Of a stretch of DNA of 64,000 nucleotides, positions 19,009 through 28,120 are shown in pieces. Made by a program: the position numbers and the translations under genes. Source of the DNA: Lacrimispora algidixylanolytica (lineage in GTDB: Bacteria > Bacillota > Clostridia > Lachnospirales > Lachnospiraceae). A model generated the notes under the pieces. The model was not told where the DNA came from, ran no database searches, and saw nothing but the letters and a program-made list of their open reading frames with translations. The stretch spans positions 1-64,000 of the forward strand of contig NZ_MCIA01000033.1 of NCBI RefSeq assembly GCF_003609635.1, written 5' to 3'. The first letter of the stretch is position 1; the number at the start of each line of letters is the position of its first letter.

Positions 19009-19116
19009 ATGATGTGCAATAACAACATAATTAGATTTAGAGGAATTGGCAATGTAGTAGTTAATGCGAAATTCATTCAATCTGCCTCACGGAACATAGA
19101 AATCTCTTGGATGTAA
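19009..19116 (+). CDS. 35-residue peptide of unknown function
   Basis: AAAAGGAGG ends 8 bases before the ATG at 19009; a second ATG follows directly. The peptide begins MMCNNNIIRFRGIGNVVVNA and ends SRNIEISWM. It has one Cys, net positive charge and no clear membrane segment. It has its own promoter (18935-18963) and terminator (19164-19195), so the transcript would be about 225 nt. It could be a small regulatory peptide or a small RNA that happens to carry an ORF. I recognise no family. Confidence 0.5.
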   Translation: MMCNNNIIRFRGIGNVVVNAKFIQSASRNIEISWM

Positions 19117-19163
19117 CAAACAAGGGATAACAGGCTCTTAATAAGAGTATCTTTGTGCATGTG

Positions 19164-19195
19164 ACCGCAGTCTGGATGACTGCGGTTATTTTTTT
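19164..19195 (+). terminator. Strong intrinsic terminator after the 35-residue ORF
   Basis: ACCGCAGT (19164-19171) pairs with ACTGCGGT (19179-19186) around a 7-base loop, then TATTTTTTT. It is a textbook rho-independent terminator. Confidence 0.9.
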
Positions 19196-19203
19196 GTGAA
19201 TTT

Positions 19204-19244
19204 ACCGAAAAAGACCGCTTTGCGCTGTTTTTTTCGGTTTTTTT
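19204..19244 (+). terminator. Second hairpin with T-tract, before the ABC exporter operon
   Basis: ACCGAAAAA (19204-19212) pairs with TTTTTCGGT (19230-19238), with a GC-rich inner part, followed by TTTTTTTA. It may back up the first terminator or act as an attenuator for the exporter genes. Confidence 0.65.
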
Positions 19245-19292
19245 ATGCCTGGGTGTAAATACCCATGTTTTAAAACGTTTAAAGGAGGAAGT

Positions 19293-21035
19293 ATGAAGAA
19301 CTTGTGGAAGTATTTAAAAAAGTATCGTTTTCTGTATGTCCTGGCGATTGCTGCGATGTTCATCAGTGTATTTCTTGATGCCATGTCTCCGCAGATCACA
19401 AGGCACATTATTGACGATGTGATTGTGGGGGGAAATATGAAAATTCTTATGAATTTGCTACTCGCACTCATAGGAATTGGATTCGGAAGGGCTATTTTCC
19501 AGTACACCAAAGAATTTATCTTTGACTATGCGGCAGCAGGGATTGGAAGTGGGTTAAGAAAAGATCTGTTTGATCATATCCAGACCTTGTCCATGGATTA
19601 TTTTGACGACCATAATACTGGGGAGCTGATGGCAAGGATCAAGGATGATGCAGAGCGAATCTGGAATGCATTCGGTTTTGTCGGAATGTTGGTTTTGGAG
19701 TGCACCATTCATACGGTAATCGTTATTATCTGTATGTACCGGATTAGTCCAATTCTGACCTTACTGCCATTGGCAATCATGCCGCTTATTGCTTGGTATG
19801 CACTCAAGATGGAGAAGGGGCTTGGAGAAGTTTATGACAACATCAGCGAGCAGACCGCAGAATTAAATACCGTAGCCCAGGAAAATCTTGCCGGGGTTCG
19901 TACGGTAAAAGCATTTGCCAGAGAAAAGCATGAAATCAGTAAATTTAAAAAACACAATAAAAAGTATTATGATTTAAACATGCAACAAGCGAAGCTTCTC
20001 ATTCGTTATCAGCCAAATATCTCATTTCTATCTAAAATCCTGATGATTTCAGTTATTGTCATCGGAGGGATACTAGTCATCTATGAGAAGATGACCATCG
20101 GTGAATTAGGCGCGTTTTCTGAATATGCCAACAATATCATATGGCCAATGGAAATGGTGGGCTGGCTGAGCAACGATCTGGCAGCAGCCGTTGCATCCAA
20201 TAAAAAAATCAAAGCGATTATGAATGAAAAGCCTGTCATTAAGGATGTGGAAAATCCCGTATGGCCAGAAACCATAAAGGGAGACTTGGTATTTAACCAT
20301 GTAAGCTTTGAACTTGATGGAAAACGTATCTTAGAGGATATTGATTTCACCTTGAAAAAAGGAAAGACCCTTGGTATCATGGGCGTCACTGGTTCTGGAA
20401 AAAGTTCCATTGTCAATCTGATTCAACGGTTTTACGACGTTACAGATGGTACCATATTATTAGATGGGGTGGATGTAAAGGAGCTTCCTTTGTCTCTGTT
20501 ACGAGGACAGATTTCTGTTGTTATGCAGGATGTCTTTCTGTTTTCTGACAGCATCTCAGAGAATATTAAAACCGGTAATAAGGATGCCACGGAATGGGAG
20601 ATGGTACAGCAGGCTTCCATATCGGCAGAGGCTCACAGTTTCATCTCAAAGCTTTCAGAACAGTATGATACTGTAATTGGAGAGCGTGGCGTAGGGCTAT
20701 CAGGAGGGCAAAAGCAGCGCATTAGCATTGCCAGAGCCATTGCAAAAGAAAGTCCTGTGCTGATTCTTGACGATTCCACTTCAGCTCTTGATATGGAAAC
20801 AGAGAGAGAAATCGAAACGCATCTATCAAAGTTAACTCATAGTTCTAAAATTATCATTGCCCACCGAATATCTGCGGTTCGTAATGCGGATGAAATCTTA
20901 ATCCTGTCCGATGGAAAGATCATAGAACGGGGAACACATGACCAGCTTATGAAGAAACGTGGTCAGTATTATAAAACATATCAGGTCCAATACGGAGAGG
21001 AGGAAATAAAATGGCAGTCAATTCAAGCAGAATAG
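19293..21035 (+). CDS. ABC exporter half-transporter with degenerate ATP site (subunit 1)
   Basis: 580 residues, ATG at 19293 after AAAGGAGG. A six-helix exporter membrane domain comes first (FLYVLAIAAMFISVFLDAMS onwards), then the ATPase with Walker A GVTGSGKSS from residue 364, the intact signature LSGGQKQR, Walker B LILDD and the His switch IIAHR. The residue after the Walker B Asp493 is Asp494 where the catalytic Glu is normal. That substitution marks the non-hydrolysing site of heterodimeric exporters such as BmrC/BmrD and TM287/288. It overlaps the partner gene by 25 bases. The substrate is probably a drug or lipid; this is unknown. Confidence 0.9.
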   Translation: MKNLWKYLKKYRFLYVLAIAAMFISVFLDAMSPQITRHIIDDVIVGGNMKILMNLLLALIGIGFGRAIFQYTKEFIFDYAAAGIGSGLRKDLFDHIQTLSMDYFDDHNTGELMARIKDDAERIWNAFGFVGMLVLECTIHTVIVIICMYRISPILTLLPLAIMPLIAWYALKMEKGLGEVYDNISEQTAELNTVAQENLAGVRTVKAFAREKHEISKFKKHNKKYYDLNMQQAKLLIRYQPNISFLSKILMISVIVIGGILVIYEKMTIGELGAFSEYANNIIWPMEMVGWLSNDLAAAVASNKKIKAIMNEKPVIKDVENPVWPETIKGDLVFNHVSFELDGKRILEDIDFTLKKGKTLGIMGVTGSGKSSIVNLIQRFYDVTDGTILLDGVDVKELPLSLLRGQISVVMQDVFLFSDSISENIKTGNKDATEWEMVQQASISAEAHSFISKLSEQYDTVIGERGVGLSGGQKQRISIARAIAKESPVLILDDSTSALDMETEREIETHLSKLTHSSKIIIAHRISAVRNADEILILSDGKIIERGTHDQLMKKRGQYYKTYQVQYGEEEIKWQSIQAE

Positions 21036-22786
21036 ATGAAGAGCAAAAGGAAGTACTAAAAAAGGATACCATACTTCGTATGTTTCGGTATTTGCTGGAT
21101 TTTAAAAAGCAGATCTCAGTGGTTTTGTGTATCATGGCAGGAACCATTACCATAAGTATGTTGACTCCCCTCATTATGGAGTATGCTATTAATGTTTGTG
21201 TGGTACAAAAGGATGTAAAAGGACTTCTTATGCTTGGAGCGGGAGCATTGATTTTATTTCTTCTGTTTCTGGCAGGAACCAAGATCCGCATGCGCCTTAT
21301 GGCACAGGTGACCAATAAGGTGCTCTTAAACATCAGGGAAGAGTTGTATCAGCATATTCAAACCCTAAGCTTTGGCTTTTTTGACAGCCGACCAACGGGA
21401 AAGATTCTTGCCAGAATCATTGGAGATGTGAACTCATTAAAAGATGTATTATCAGATAGTGTAACCCAATTAATTCCTGACCTAATAACCGTTATTTGCG
21501 TAGCGGTCATCATGCTCATTAAGAATTATCGTCTTGCCATGGCAGCTTTACTTACCTTACCTATCCTTGCAATTGGTCTGTTTCTAATTGAAACAACGGT
21601 TCATAAGAGATGGCAGGTATACCGAAAGAAGACCTCTAACTTAAATGGATATGTTCATGAGGACTTGTCAGGAATCCGGATTATACAAAGCTATGCAGCG
21701 GAAAAAGAAACAAAGAACATATTTCATGATCTGGTAGACCAGCACTACAAATCTTTTATGGATGCGGTATTAATCGCAGACAGCTTCGGTCCACTAGTAG
21801 AGATAACTTGGGGACTTGGCGGCTTCCTTCTTTACTTTATTGGAATTAAAATTATTGGTGTAGAAAATGTGGGAATTGGTACGTTTCTTGCATTCTCAAC
21901 TTATATCGCAATGTTTTGGAGCCCCATCCGTAATCTGGCTAACTTTTACAATAAGTTAACCACCAACATCACTGCGGCAGAGCGTATCTTTGATATTATA
22001 GATACAGAGGCAGAGATCGTTGACCAGGAGGGAGCAAAAGAGCTTCCAGCATTAAATGGAGAAGTGGAATTTAAAAATATTTCCTTTGCCTATAGCGATG
22101 AACCTGATCGTCTGATCTTAAGTGATGTAAATTTCATTATAAAGCCAGGTGAGACCATAGCGCTAGTAGGACCAACCGGTGCAGGCAAGACAACAATCGT
22201 CAACCTGATCAGCCGTTTTTACGAAGCTATAGAAGGGGATGTTTTAATCGATGGACATGAGATAAAAGGAGTGACATTAAATAGCTTACGAAGTCAAATG
22301 GGCATCATGACACAAGACAATTTCCTTTTTTCAGGTACCATCCGGGATAATATCAGGTATGGACGACTTGATGCCACAGAAGAAGAGATTATAGAAGCAG
22401 CAACAGCGGTCAGTGCCCACGAATTTATTATGAAACTGGAACAGGGGTATGATACGGTGATCAGCGAAAGGGGTGCCGGGTTATCCATTGGGCAGAGGCA
22501 GCTTTTGGCATTTGCAAGGACTATGGTTTCAAAACCTGGAATTTTAATTCTTGATGAGGCAACCTCTAGCATTGATACCCATACAGAACTTTTGGTGCAA
22601 AAAGGAATCGATGCACTTCTTACAGGAAGAACCTCTTTTATCATTGCTCACCGCTTATCAACCATTCGAAAAGCAGACCGAATTTTTGTCATTGACCAAG
22701 GAAATATTATGGAAGCAGGAAGCCATGAGGAGCTTTTAGCTCTTAAGGGTGCCTACTATAATCTGTATCAAAGCCAATTTGCTTAG
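21011..22786 (+). CDS. ABC exporter half-transporter, catalytic subunit 2
   Basis: 591 residues with the same exporter architecture. Walker A is GPTGAGKTT and Walker B ILDEATSSID with the catalytic Glu516 present. The signature is LSIGQ (491-495) instead of LSGGQ. In a heterodimer this weak signature would face the Walker A/B of subunit 1, which itself lacks the catalytic Glu. So one composite site is degenerate on both halves and the other is canonical on both. GAGAGGAGG precedes the ATG inside the end of the upstream gene, consistent with coupled translation. Confidence 0.92.
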   Translation: MAVNSSRIDEEQKEVLKKDTILRMFRYLLDFKKQISVVLCIMAGTITISMLTPLIMEYAINVCVVQKDVKGLLMLGAGALILFLLFLAGTKIRMRLMAQVTNKVLLNIREELYQHIQTLSFGFFDSRPTGKILARIIGDVNSLKDVLSDSVTQLIPDLITVICVAVIMLIKNYRLAMAALLTLPILAIGLFLIETTVHKRWQVYRKKTSNLNGYVHEDLSGIRIIQSYAAEKETKNIFHDLVDQHYKSFMDAVLIADSFGPLVEITWGLGGFLLYFIGIKIIGVENVGIGTFLAFSTYIAMFWSPIRNLANFYNKLTTNITAAERIFDIIDTEAEIVDQEGAKELPALNGEVEFKNISFAYSDEPDRLILSDVNFIIKPGETIALVGPTGAGKTTIVNLISRFYEAIEGDVLIDGHEIKGVTLNSLRSQMGIMTQDNFLFSGTIRDNIRYGRLDATEEEIIEAATAVSAHEFIMKLEQGYDTVISERGAGLSIGQRQLLAFARTMVSKPGILILDEATSSIDTHTELLVQKGIDALLTGRTSFIIAHRLSTIRKADRIFVIDQGNIMEAGSHEELLALKGAYYNLYQSQFA

Positions 22787-22847
22787 ACCTTAAAAGGGAT
22801 TGACCGAACCGGAGAAATGCAATAGAATAGAAGGCGAGGTGATAAGA

Positions 22848-23729
22848 ATGACAGAAGGAGCATTGGTTTTGGAGGGAGGTTCCCTTCGCGGCGTTTTTAC
22901 AGCCGGCGTTCTAGACGTATTAATAGAACAGGAAGTGGAATTATCCTATGTTAACGGCGTATCTGCTGGTTCCATGTCGGGAATGAGCTATGTTAGCAAA
23001 CAGTCTGGGCGTACCATTAAGGTCAATTTAGAATACGTCAGAGACAAACGTTTTATGAGTTTTCAAAACATGGTGAAAAACCGTTCAATTTTCAATTTTG
23101 ACTTTTTATTTGGGGAATTAAGTGATACCCTGGTCCCCTTTGATTATGATACATTTTACCGTTCCAATCAGATCTTTGAAGTAGTTGCCACCAGGTGTAA
23201 GACCGGAAGACCGGAATACTTCGAAAAAAGTACCAGCGATGATTTTATCAGCGCAGTCAAGGCGTCAAGTAGCATTCCTGTCTTATCCAGCATGATTTCT
23301 GTCGATGGTAAAAAATATCTGGATGGCGGTTGTTCCATACCGGTTGCTTATCAAAGAGCCATTGATCTTGGATATGAAAAAATAGTAGTAGTTCTAACCA
23401 GAGAAAAGGGATACCGGAAACCTCTACTTGATAAATGGACCAAGAAGGGGTATGAACGCTATTTTGGACCATTGCCAAGGCTTTTAAAATCACTTGAAGA
23501 GGTACCGGAGCGGTATAACCGAATGCAAGAGGAGATTGATCAGTTGGAGGCAGCTGGTCGAATCTATGTCATACGTCCGGATAAGCATGTAACCGTCCAG
23601 AGAACGGAGCAGGATAAGCGAAAGCTGGAAGCTCTCTATGAAGACGGAAGACGGCTGGCCGAAGCCCAAATGGACGAATTAAAGCAGTATCTGGGGATCG
23701 AAGAGGAAGGAAAGGAAAAGACGGTATAA
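22848..23729 (+). CDS. Patatin-like phospholipase family protein
   Basis: 293 residues. The ATG at 22848 follows GAGGTGATAAGA; an upstream TTG at 22800 lacks a site. The patatin dyad is complete: oxyanion loop EGGSLRG (9-15), nucleophile Ser39 in GVSAG, and Asp159 in LDGG. The C-terminus is charged and helical (KRKLEALYEDGRRLAEAQ), as in YjjU-like proteins. The predicted activity is lipid acyl hydrolysis in the cytoplasm; the physiological substrate is unknown. It sits 4 bases before the helicase gene, so the two are probably co-transcribed. Confidence 0.9.
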   Translation: MTEGALVLEGGSLRGVFTAGVLDVLIEQEVELSYVNGVSAGSMSGMSYVSKQSGRTIKVNLEYVRDKRFMSFQNMVKNRSIFNFDFLFGELSDTLVPFDYDTFYRSNQIFEVVATRCKTGRPEYFEKSTSDDFISAVKASSSIPVLSSMISVDGKKYLDGGCSIPVAYQRAIDLGYEKIVVVLTREKGYRKPLLDKWTKKGYERYFGPLPRLLKSLEEVPERYNRMQEEIDQLEAAGRIYVIRPDKHVTVQRTEQDKRKLEALYEDGRRLAEAQMDELKQYLGIEEEGKEKTV

Positions 23730-23732
23730 TTT

Positions 23733-26009
23733 ATGAGCATTTATGATACATTAAATCCAATGCAAAAGGAGGCGGTTCTCCATACGGAGGGACCGCTTCT
23801 TGTGCTGGCCGGAGCTGGGTCAGGAAAGACCAGAGTATTGACTCACCGGATTGCTTACTTAATAGAAGAAAAGGGAGTCAATCCCTGGAATATCCTTGCC
23901 ATTACCTTTACCAACAAAGCGGCAGGGGAGATGAGAGAACGTGTGGATCGTCTGGTGAGTTTTGGAGCTGACAGTATATGGGTCTCTACGTTTCATTCCT
24001 CTTGCGTACGCATTTTAAGAAGACACATTGAGAGCCTTGGATATACCACAAATTTCACCATCTATGATACAGACGATCAGAAGACTCTGATGCGCCATGT
24101 GTTAAAAGGTCTTGATATGGACCCCAAGCTTTATAAGGAAAGAGCTATGCTAGGAGTGATTTCCACGGCCAAAAATGAGCTTATCTCCGCAGTTGAGTTT
24201 GAACTGAATGCATCTGGTGATTTCAGGCAGAAAAAGGTGGCTCAGGTTTATAAAGAGTATCAGAGTCAATTAAAAAAGAACAACGCTCTTGACTTTGATG
24301 ATTTGATTATGAAAACAGTACAGCTTTTTGAAGGCAGCCCAGAGATTTTAAATTATTACCAGGAACGCTTTAAGTACATACTGGTAGATGAGTACCAGGA
24401 TACCAATACCGCCCAGTTTAAACTGGTTAGCCTTTTGTCAGGAAAATACAAGAATCTTTGCGTAGTAGGAGATGACGATCAGTCTATCTATAAGTTTAGA
24501 GGCGCAAACATTGAAAATATATTAAACTTTGAAAAGTCCTATCCAGGGGCAGTAGTCATTAAACTGGAGCAAAACTACCGCTCCAGCCAAAGTATATTAA
24601 ATGCAGCCAATGAAGTCATTCGCCACAACAGAGGGCGAAAGGATAAAACCCTTTGGACAGCCAATGATGAGGGCTCTCTGGTTCAGTTTAGGCAGTTTGA
24701 TAATGCATCAGAGGAAGCGGATGCCATTGTTCGGGATATATTAAACAGTCCTACCGGTTATCAGGACTGCGCAGTACTTTATCGAACCAATGCACAGTCT
24801 CGTTTAATTGAAGAAAAATGCCTTCAGCACAATGTACCGTATCGCATGGTAGGAGGCGTCAACTTCTATCAGAGAAAAGAAATCAAGGATATCCTGGCGT
24901 ATTTAAAAACCATTGCAAACGGCAAGGATGATTTGTCCGCATTAAGAGTCATCAATGTTCCAAAGCGTGGAATTGGCGCCACCAGCATTTCTAAAGTCCA
25001 GGCATTTGCATCAGAACACGGCTTTGATATCTACGATGCCTTTTGCCGAGCAAAAGCAGTTCCAGGATTAGGGAAAGCAGCGGACAAGGTCTTAAAATTT
25101 ACAGAACTGATCGAAGATTTCAGAAACAGAATTGCAGATGAGGCTTACACCATTCATGAACTGATTGAAGACATACTAGATGAGACCGGATATCTAAAGG
25201 AACTAGAGGCCGAAGGAGAGATTGAATACCAGACGCGTCTTGAAAATATGGAAGAGCTTATTAACAAGGCAGTGAGCTTTGAGGCAGAACACGAGCACCC
25301 AGATTTAAGTGAGTTCCTAGAAGAAGTGGCCTTGGTAGCTGATGTGGACCGTATGGATGATTCCGAGAACAGGATCACTCTTATGACACTACATAGTGCC
25401 AAAGGGCTTGAGTTCCCCAGCGTGTATTTGACTGGAATGGAAGATGGTCTGTTCCCTAGCATGATGTCTATCTCTTCAGATGATAAAGAGGATGTGGAAG
25501 AAGAGCGCAGACTTTGTTATGTTGGAATCACCAGAGCGCGGAATTTCTTGATGATGACCTCTGCAAGACAACGTATGGTAAATGGGGAAACCAGATACAG
25601 TAAGGTGAGCCGTTTTATAGAGGAAATTCCAGAGGGACTGTTAGATTCCAGCCGATTGGAGCCAAGAAATGCGAAAATCCGCACCGCAGCAGACTTTGAT
25701 GACAGTGAATTGCCTTGGGGAAAGGCAGGAAAATCTTTGGGAGTTAGTAGTTTTGGACCGGGAAATAATGCATATGCCTCCAAAACAGCAAAGCCTTCCT
25801 CTTCTCCTAGCTTTGGAAAAGCGTTTACAGTAGAAAAATCATCTTCTTTAAGTTATAAAGAAGGAGACCGGGTCAGCCACATCAAGTTTGGAGAAGGGCT
25901 TGTTATGGAGATTAAGGACGGCGGAAGAGATTACGAAGTCACGGTCCAGTTTGACAATGCAGGTGTTAAAAAAATGTTTGCCTCCTTCGCAAAACTAAAA
26001 CTTTTATAA
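23733..26009 (+). CDS. pcrA: ATP-dependent DNA helicase PcrA/UvrD
   Basis: 758 residues, typical for PcrA. The superfamily 1 motifs appear in order: NPMQKEAV (Q motif), AGAGSGKT (Walker A, residues 27-34), FTNKAAGEM (Ia), LVDEYQDTN (II), VVGDDDQSIYKFRGA (III), LEQNYRSS (IV), TLHSAKGLEF (V) and CYVGITRARN (VI). A low-complexity linker leads to the C-terminal Tudor-like domain (EGDRVSHIKFGEGLV), which binds RNA polymerase in Bacillus PcrA. It unwinds DNA 3'-5' in repair and in removal of stalled polymerases. Confidence 0.96.
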   Translation: MSIYDTLNPMQKEAVLHTEGPLLVLAGAGSGKTRVLTHRIAYLIEEKGVNPWNILAITFTNKAAGEMRERVDRLVSFGADSIWVSTFHSSCVRILRRHIESLGYTTNFTIYDTDDQKTLMRHVLKGLDMDPKLYKERAMLGVISTAKNELISAVEFELNASGDFRQKKVAQVYKEYQSQLKKNNALDFDDLIMKTVQLFEGSPEILNYYQERFKYILVDEYQDTNTAQFKLVSLLSGKYKNLCVVGDDDQSIYKFRGANIENILNFEKSYPGAVVIKLEQNYRSSQSILNAANEVIRHNRGRKDKTLWTANDEGSLVQFRQFDNASEEADAIVRDILNSPTGYQDCAVLYRTNAQSRLIEEKCLQHNVPYRMVGGVNFYQRKEIKDILAYLKTIANGKDDLSALRVINVPKRGIGATSISKVQAFASEHGFDIYDAFCRAKAVPGLGKAADKVLKFTELIEDFRNRIADEAYTIHELIEDILDETGYLKELEAEGEIEYQTRLENMEELINKAVSFEAEHEHPDLSEFLEEVALVADVDRMDDSENRITLMTLHSAKGLEFPSVYLTGMEDGLFPSMMSISSDDKEDVEEERRLCYVGITRARNFLMMTSARQRMVNGETRYSKVSRFIEEIPEGLLDSSRLEPRNAKIRTAADFDDSELPWGKAGKSLGVSSFGPGNNAYASKTAKPSSSPSFGKAFTVEKSSSLSYKEGDRVSHIKFGEGLVMEIKDGGRDYEVTVQFDNAGVKKMFASFAKLKLL

Positions 26010-26155
26010 AAATAATAATCAATACATAAAATTCGCAAAAAATGTGAAAATGATAGTAAAAGACTCAATATAATGGTATAATAATTGCGATAGGCAGAGA
26101 GACTATACTTTGCCGGAGATTAGGAAAGCAAGGCTCTCAGAAAGGACGTGGAGAC

Positions 26156-26449
26156 ATGAACAGATTTGATGCAATGAGTAAAGAGGCTATGAGCAGACTA
26201 GAAGATCTTATGAATTCAAGTAAAGTGAATGAATTGCTTCATAGAAGAGAACGGGAAGAAAAGAAGAAAAATTGTATTCTCTGGATATTGGCTATAGTAG
26301 GAGCCGTGGCAGCGGTGGCAGGCATAGCCTATACCGTTTACCGTTTCTTCACACCGGATTATCTGGAAGATTTTGAAGATGATTTTGATGATGATTTCGA
26401 TGATGATTTTTTTGAAGAAGATCATGCAGTCGAAGGTTCTGAACAATAA
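26156..26449 (+). CDS. Small single-pass membrane protein with acidic tail
   Basis: 97 residues. A charged N-terminal half (LHRREREEKKK) is followed by one membrane helix (ILWILAIVGAVAAVAGIAY) and a strongly acidic tail made of repeated DDFDDDF units. AAAGGACGTGG precedes the ATG. The positive-inside rule puts the N-terminus in the cytoplasm and the acidic tail outside. I do not know a function. It has its own terminator, so it is probably a single-gene unit. The acidic repeats might bind cations; this is only a suggestion. Confidence 0.75.
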   Translation: MNRFDAMSKEAMSRLEDLMNSSKVNELLHRREREEKKKNCILWILAIVGAVAAVAGIAYTVYRFFTPDYLEDFEDDFDDDFDDDFFEEDHAVEGSEQ

Positions 26450-26472
26450 GATTGGCATTATGATAGAGAAGG

Positions 26473-26503
26473 AGCGTGCCTCAATTAGTGAGACACGCTT
26501 TTT
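26473..26503 (+). terminator. Intrinsic terminator
   Basis: AGCGTG (26473-26478) plus CTCA pair with TGAG plus CACGCT (26494-26499), loop ATTAG, then TTTTTG. It ends the small membrane protein transcript. Confidence 0.8.
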
Positions 26504-26540
26504 GTTCGGTTAGAAATAAAAATGGATAGGAGTCATAAGA

Positions 26541-27902
26541 GTGAAAAAGGACGAAATATACGAAGGAATCATTGAACGGTTTGATTTTCCGGATAAAGGC
26601 TACATAGAACTTCCGGAAGGAAAGATTGCGGTTAAGCACACACTGCCAGGACAAAAGGTACGTGTTATGATTAATAAAAAACGGGCAGGACGGTTAGAAG
26701 GTAGAATTCTTGAAATTTTGGAACCATCAGAGCTTGAAACAGCGGAGAATCCATGTGCTCATTTTGGCATCTGCGGTGGTTGTACGTATCAGACTCTGCC
26801 TTATGAAGAGCAGCTTAAAATTAAAGAGAAGCAAGTAAAAGATTTAATTGATAGCGTATGTGAAGATTATGAATTTGAAGGAATCAAAGGAAGCCCTATG
26901 GAAGATGGGTATCGAAATAAGATGGAATTTTCCTTTGGAGATGAATTTAAGGACGGACCTTTGGCTCTTGGTATGCATAAAAGAGGAAGTTTTTATGATG
27001 TAGTGACAACGGGTGATTGCAAGATTGTTAATTCTGATTTCACGGATATTTTAAAGGCGGTAAAGGGGTATTTTGAAGCGGAAGGAACTGGGTTTTATAA
27101 GAAGATGCAGCATATTGGCTATCTTCGCCATCTTCTGGTACGTCGAGCGATAAAAACGGGTGAGATTTTAATTGATTTGGTTACGACTAGTCAGGAAGAT
27201 AAGGATTTAAAACCTTTAACTGATATTTTATTGGGCTTATCTTTAAATGGGACTATCGTTGGAATTCTTCATACGTTTAATGATAGTCTAGCTGATGTCG
27301 TGAAGAATGACCGTACGGATATCTTATATGGCCAGGACTTCTTCTTTGAGGAGCTTTTGGGTCTTACATTTAAAATCTCTCCGTTTTCATTTTTCCAGAC
27401 CAATTCACTTGGTGCAGAAGTTTTATATGAAGCAACAAGAAGCTATGTCGGGGAGACGAAGGATAAGGTCGTATTTGACTTATATAGCGGAACTGGTACG
27501 ATCGCACAGATACTTGCACCTGTTGCTAAGAAGGTTGTTGGTGTGGAGATCGTTGAGGAAGCTGTGGAGGCAGCAAAAGAAAATGCAAAGCGCAATGGCC
27601 TTGAGAACTGTGAGTTTATTGCTGGGGATGTATTGAAGGTTATCGATGAGATCCAGGACAAGCCAGATCTGATTATTTTGGATCCGCCTCGGGATGGGAT
27701 ACATCCAAAGGCGTTGGGGAAGATTATTGATTTTGGAGTGGATAAGTTGGTGTATGTATCTTGTAAACCTACCAGTCTTGTGAGGGATTTAATTGTGCTT
27801 CAGGAGAGAGGGTATAAGGTGGAGAAGGTTTGTTGTGTAGACATGTTTCCTTCAACCGCGAACGTGGAGACAGTTTGTCTGTTGGAGCGGAAAGCCCAGT
27901 AA
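26541..27902 (+). CDS. Class I SAM RNA uracil-5-methyltransferase (TrmA/RlmD family)
   Basis: 453 residues from a GTG start preceded by AGGAG. An N-terminal TRAM-like beta domain comes first (GYIELPEGKIAVKHTLPGQK), then a [4Fe-4S] cysteine cluster in CAHFGICGGC with a fourth Cys upstream or nearby. The methyltransferase domain has FDLYSGTGT, the DPPRDG motif and catalytic Cys408 in YVSCKPTSLVRDL. The enzyme should methylate C5 of a uridine in 23S rRNA (U1939 or U747 class) or tRNA. The exact position cannot be told from sequence. This is the last core-type gene before the accessory patch. Confidence 0.92.
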   Translation: MKKDEIYEGIIERFDFPDKGYIELPEGKIAVKHTLPGQKVRVMINKKRAGRLEGRILEILEPSELETAENPCAHFGICGGCTYQTLPYEEQLKIKEKQVKDLIDSVCEDYEFEGIKGSPMEDGYRNKMEFSFGDEFKDGPLALGMHKRGSFYDVVTTGDCKIVNSDFTDILKAVKGYFEAEGTGFYKKMQHIGYLRHLLVRRAIKTGEILIDLVTTSQEDKDLKPLTDILLGLSLNGTIVGILHTFNDSLADVVKNDRTDILYGQDFFFEELLGLTFKISPFSFFQTNSLGAEVLYEATRSYVGETKDKVVFDLYSGTGTIAQILAPVAKKVVGVEIVEEAVEAAKENAKRNGLENCEFIAGDVLKVIDEIQDKPDLIILDPPRDGIHPKALGKIIDFGVDKLVYVSCKPTSLVRDLIVLQERGYKVEKVCCVDMFPSTANVETVCLLERKAQ

Positions 27903-28120
27903 TTCAAGGTTTCTGGCATTTTGAAAAGAAAATGGAAGGGCACTTTTTGTTTTGAAGAGTAGTCCTAGGAAACTTATTTTACCCCAGGGGTAAGATTTAG
28001 CAGAGTAATGTTTAGCAAATGGATAACACATTGTCATTTTGAAAAGCAATAAGAAATTATAATTTGTATCCTGTGATTATTGTAGTGATTTAAACTAATG
28101 AAGTAAAAGGATTAAATATT

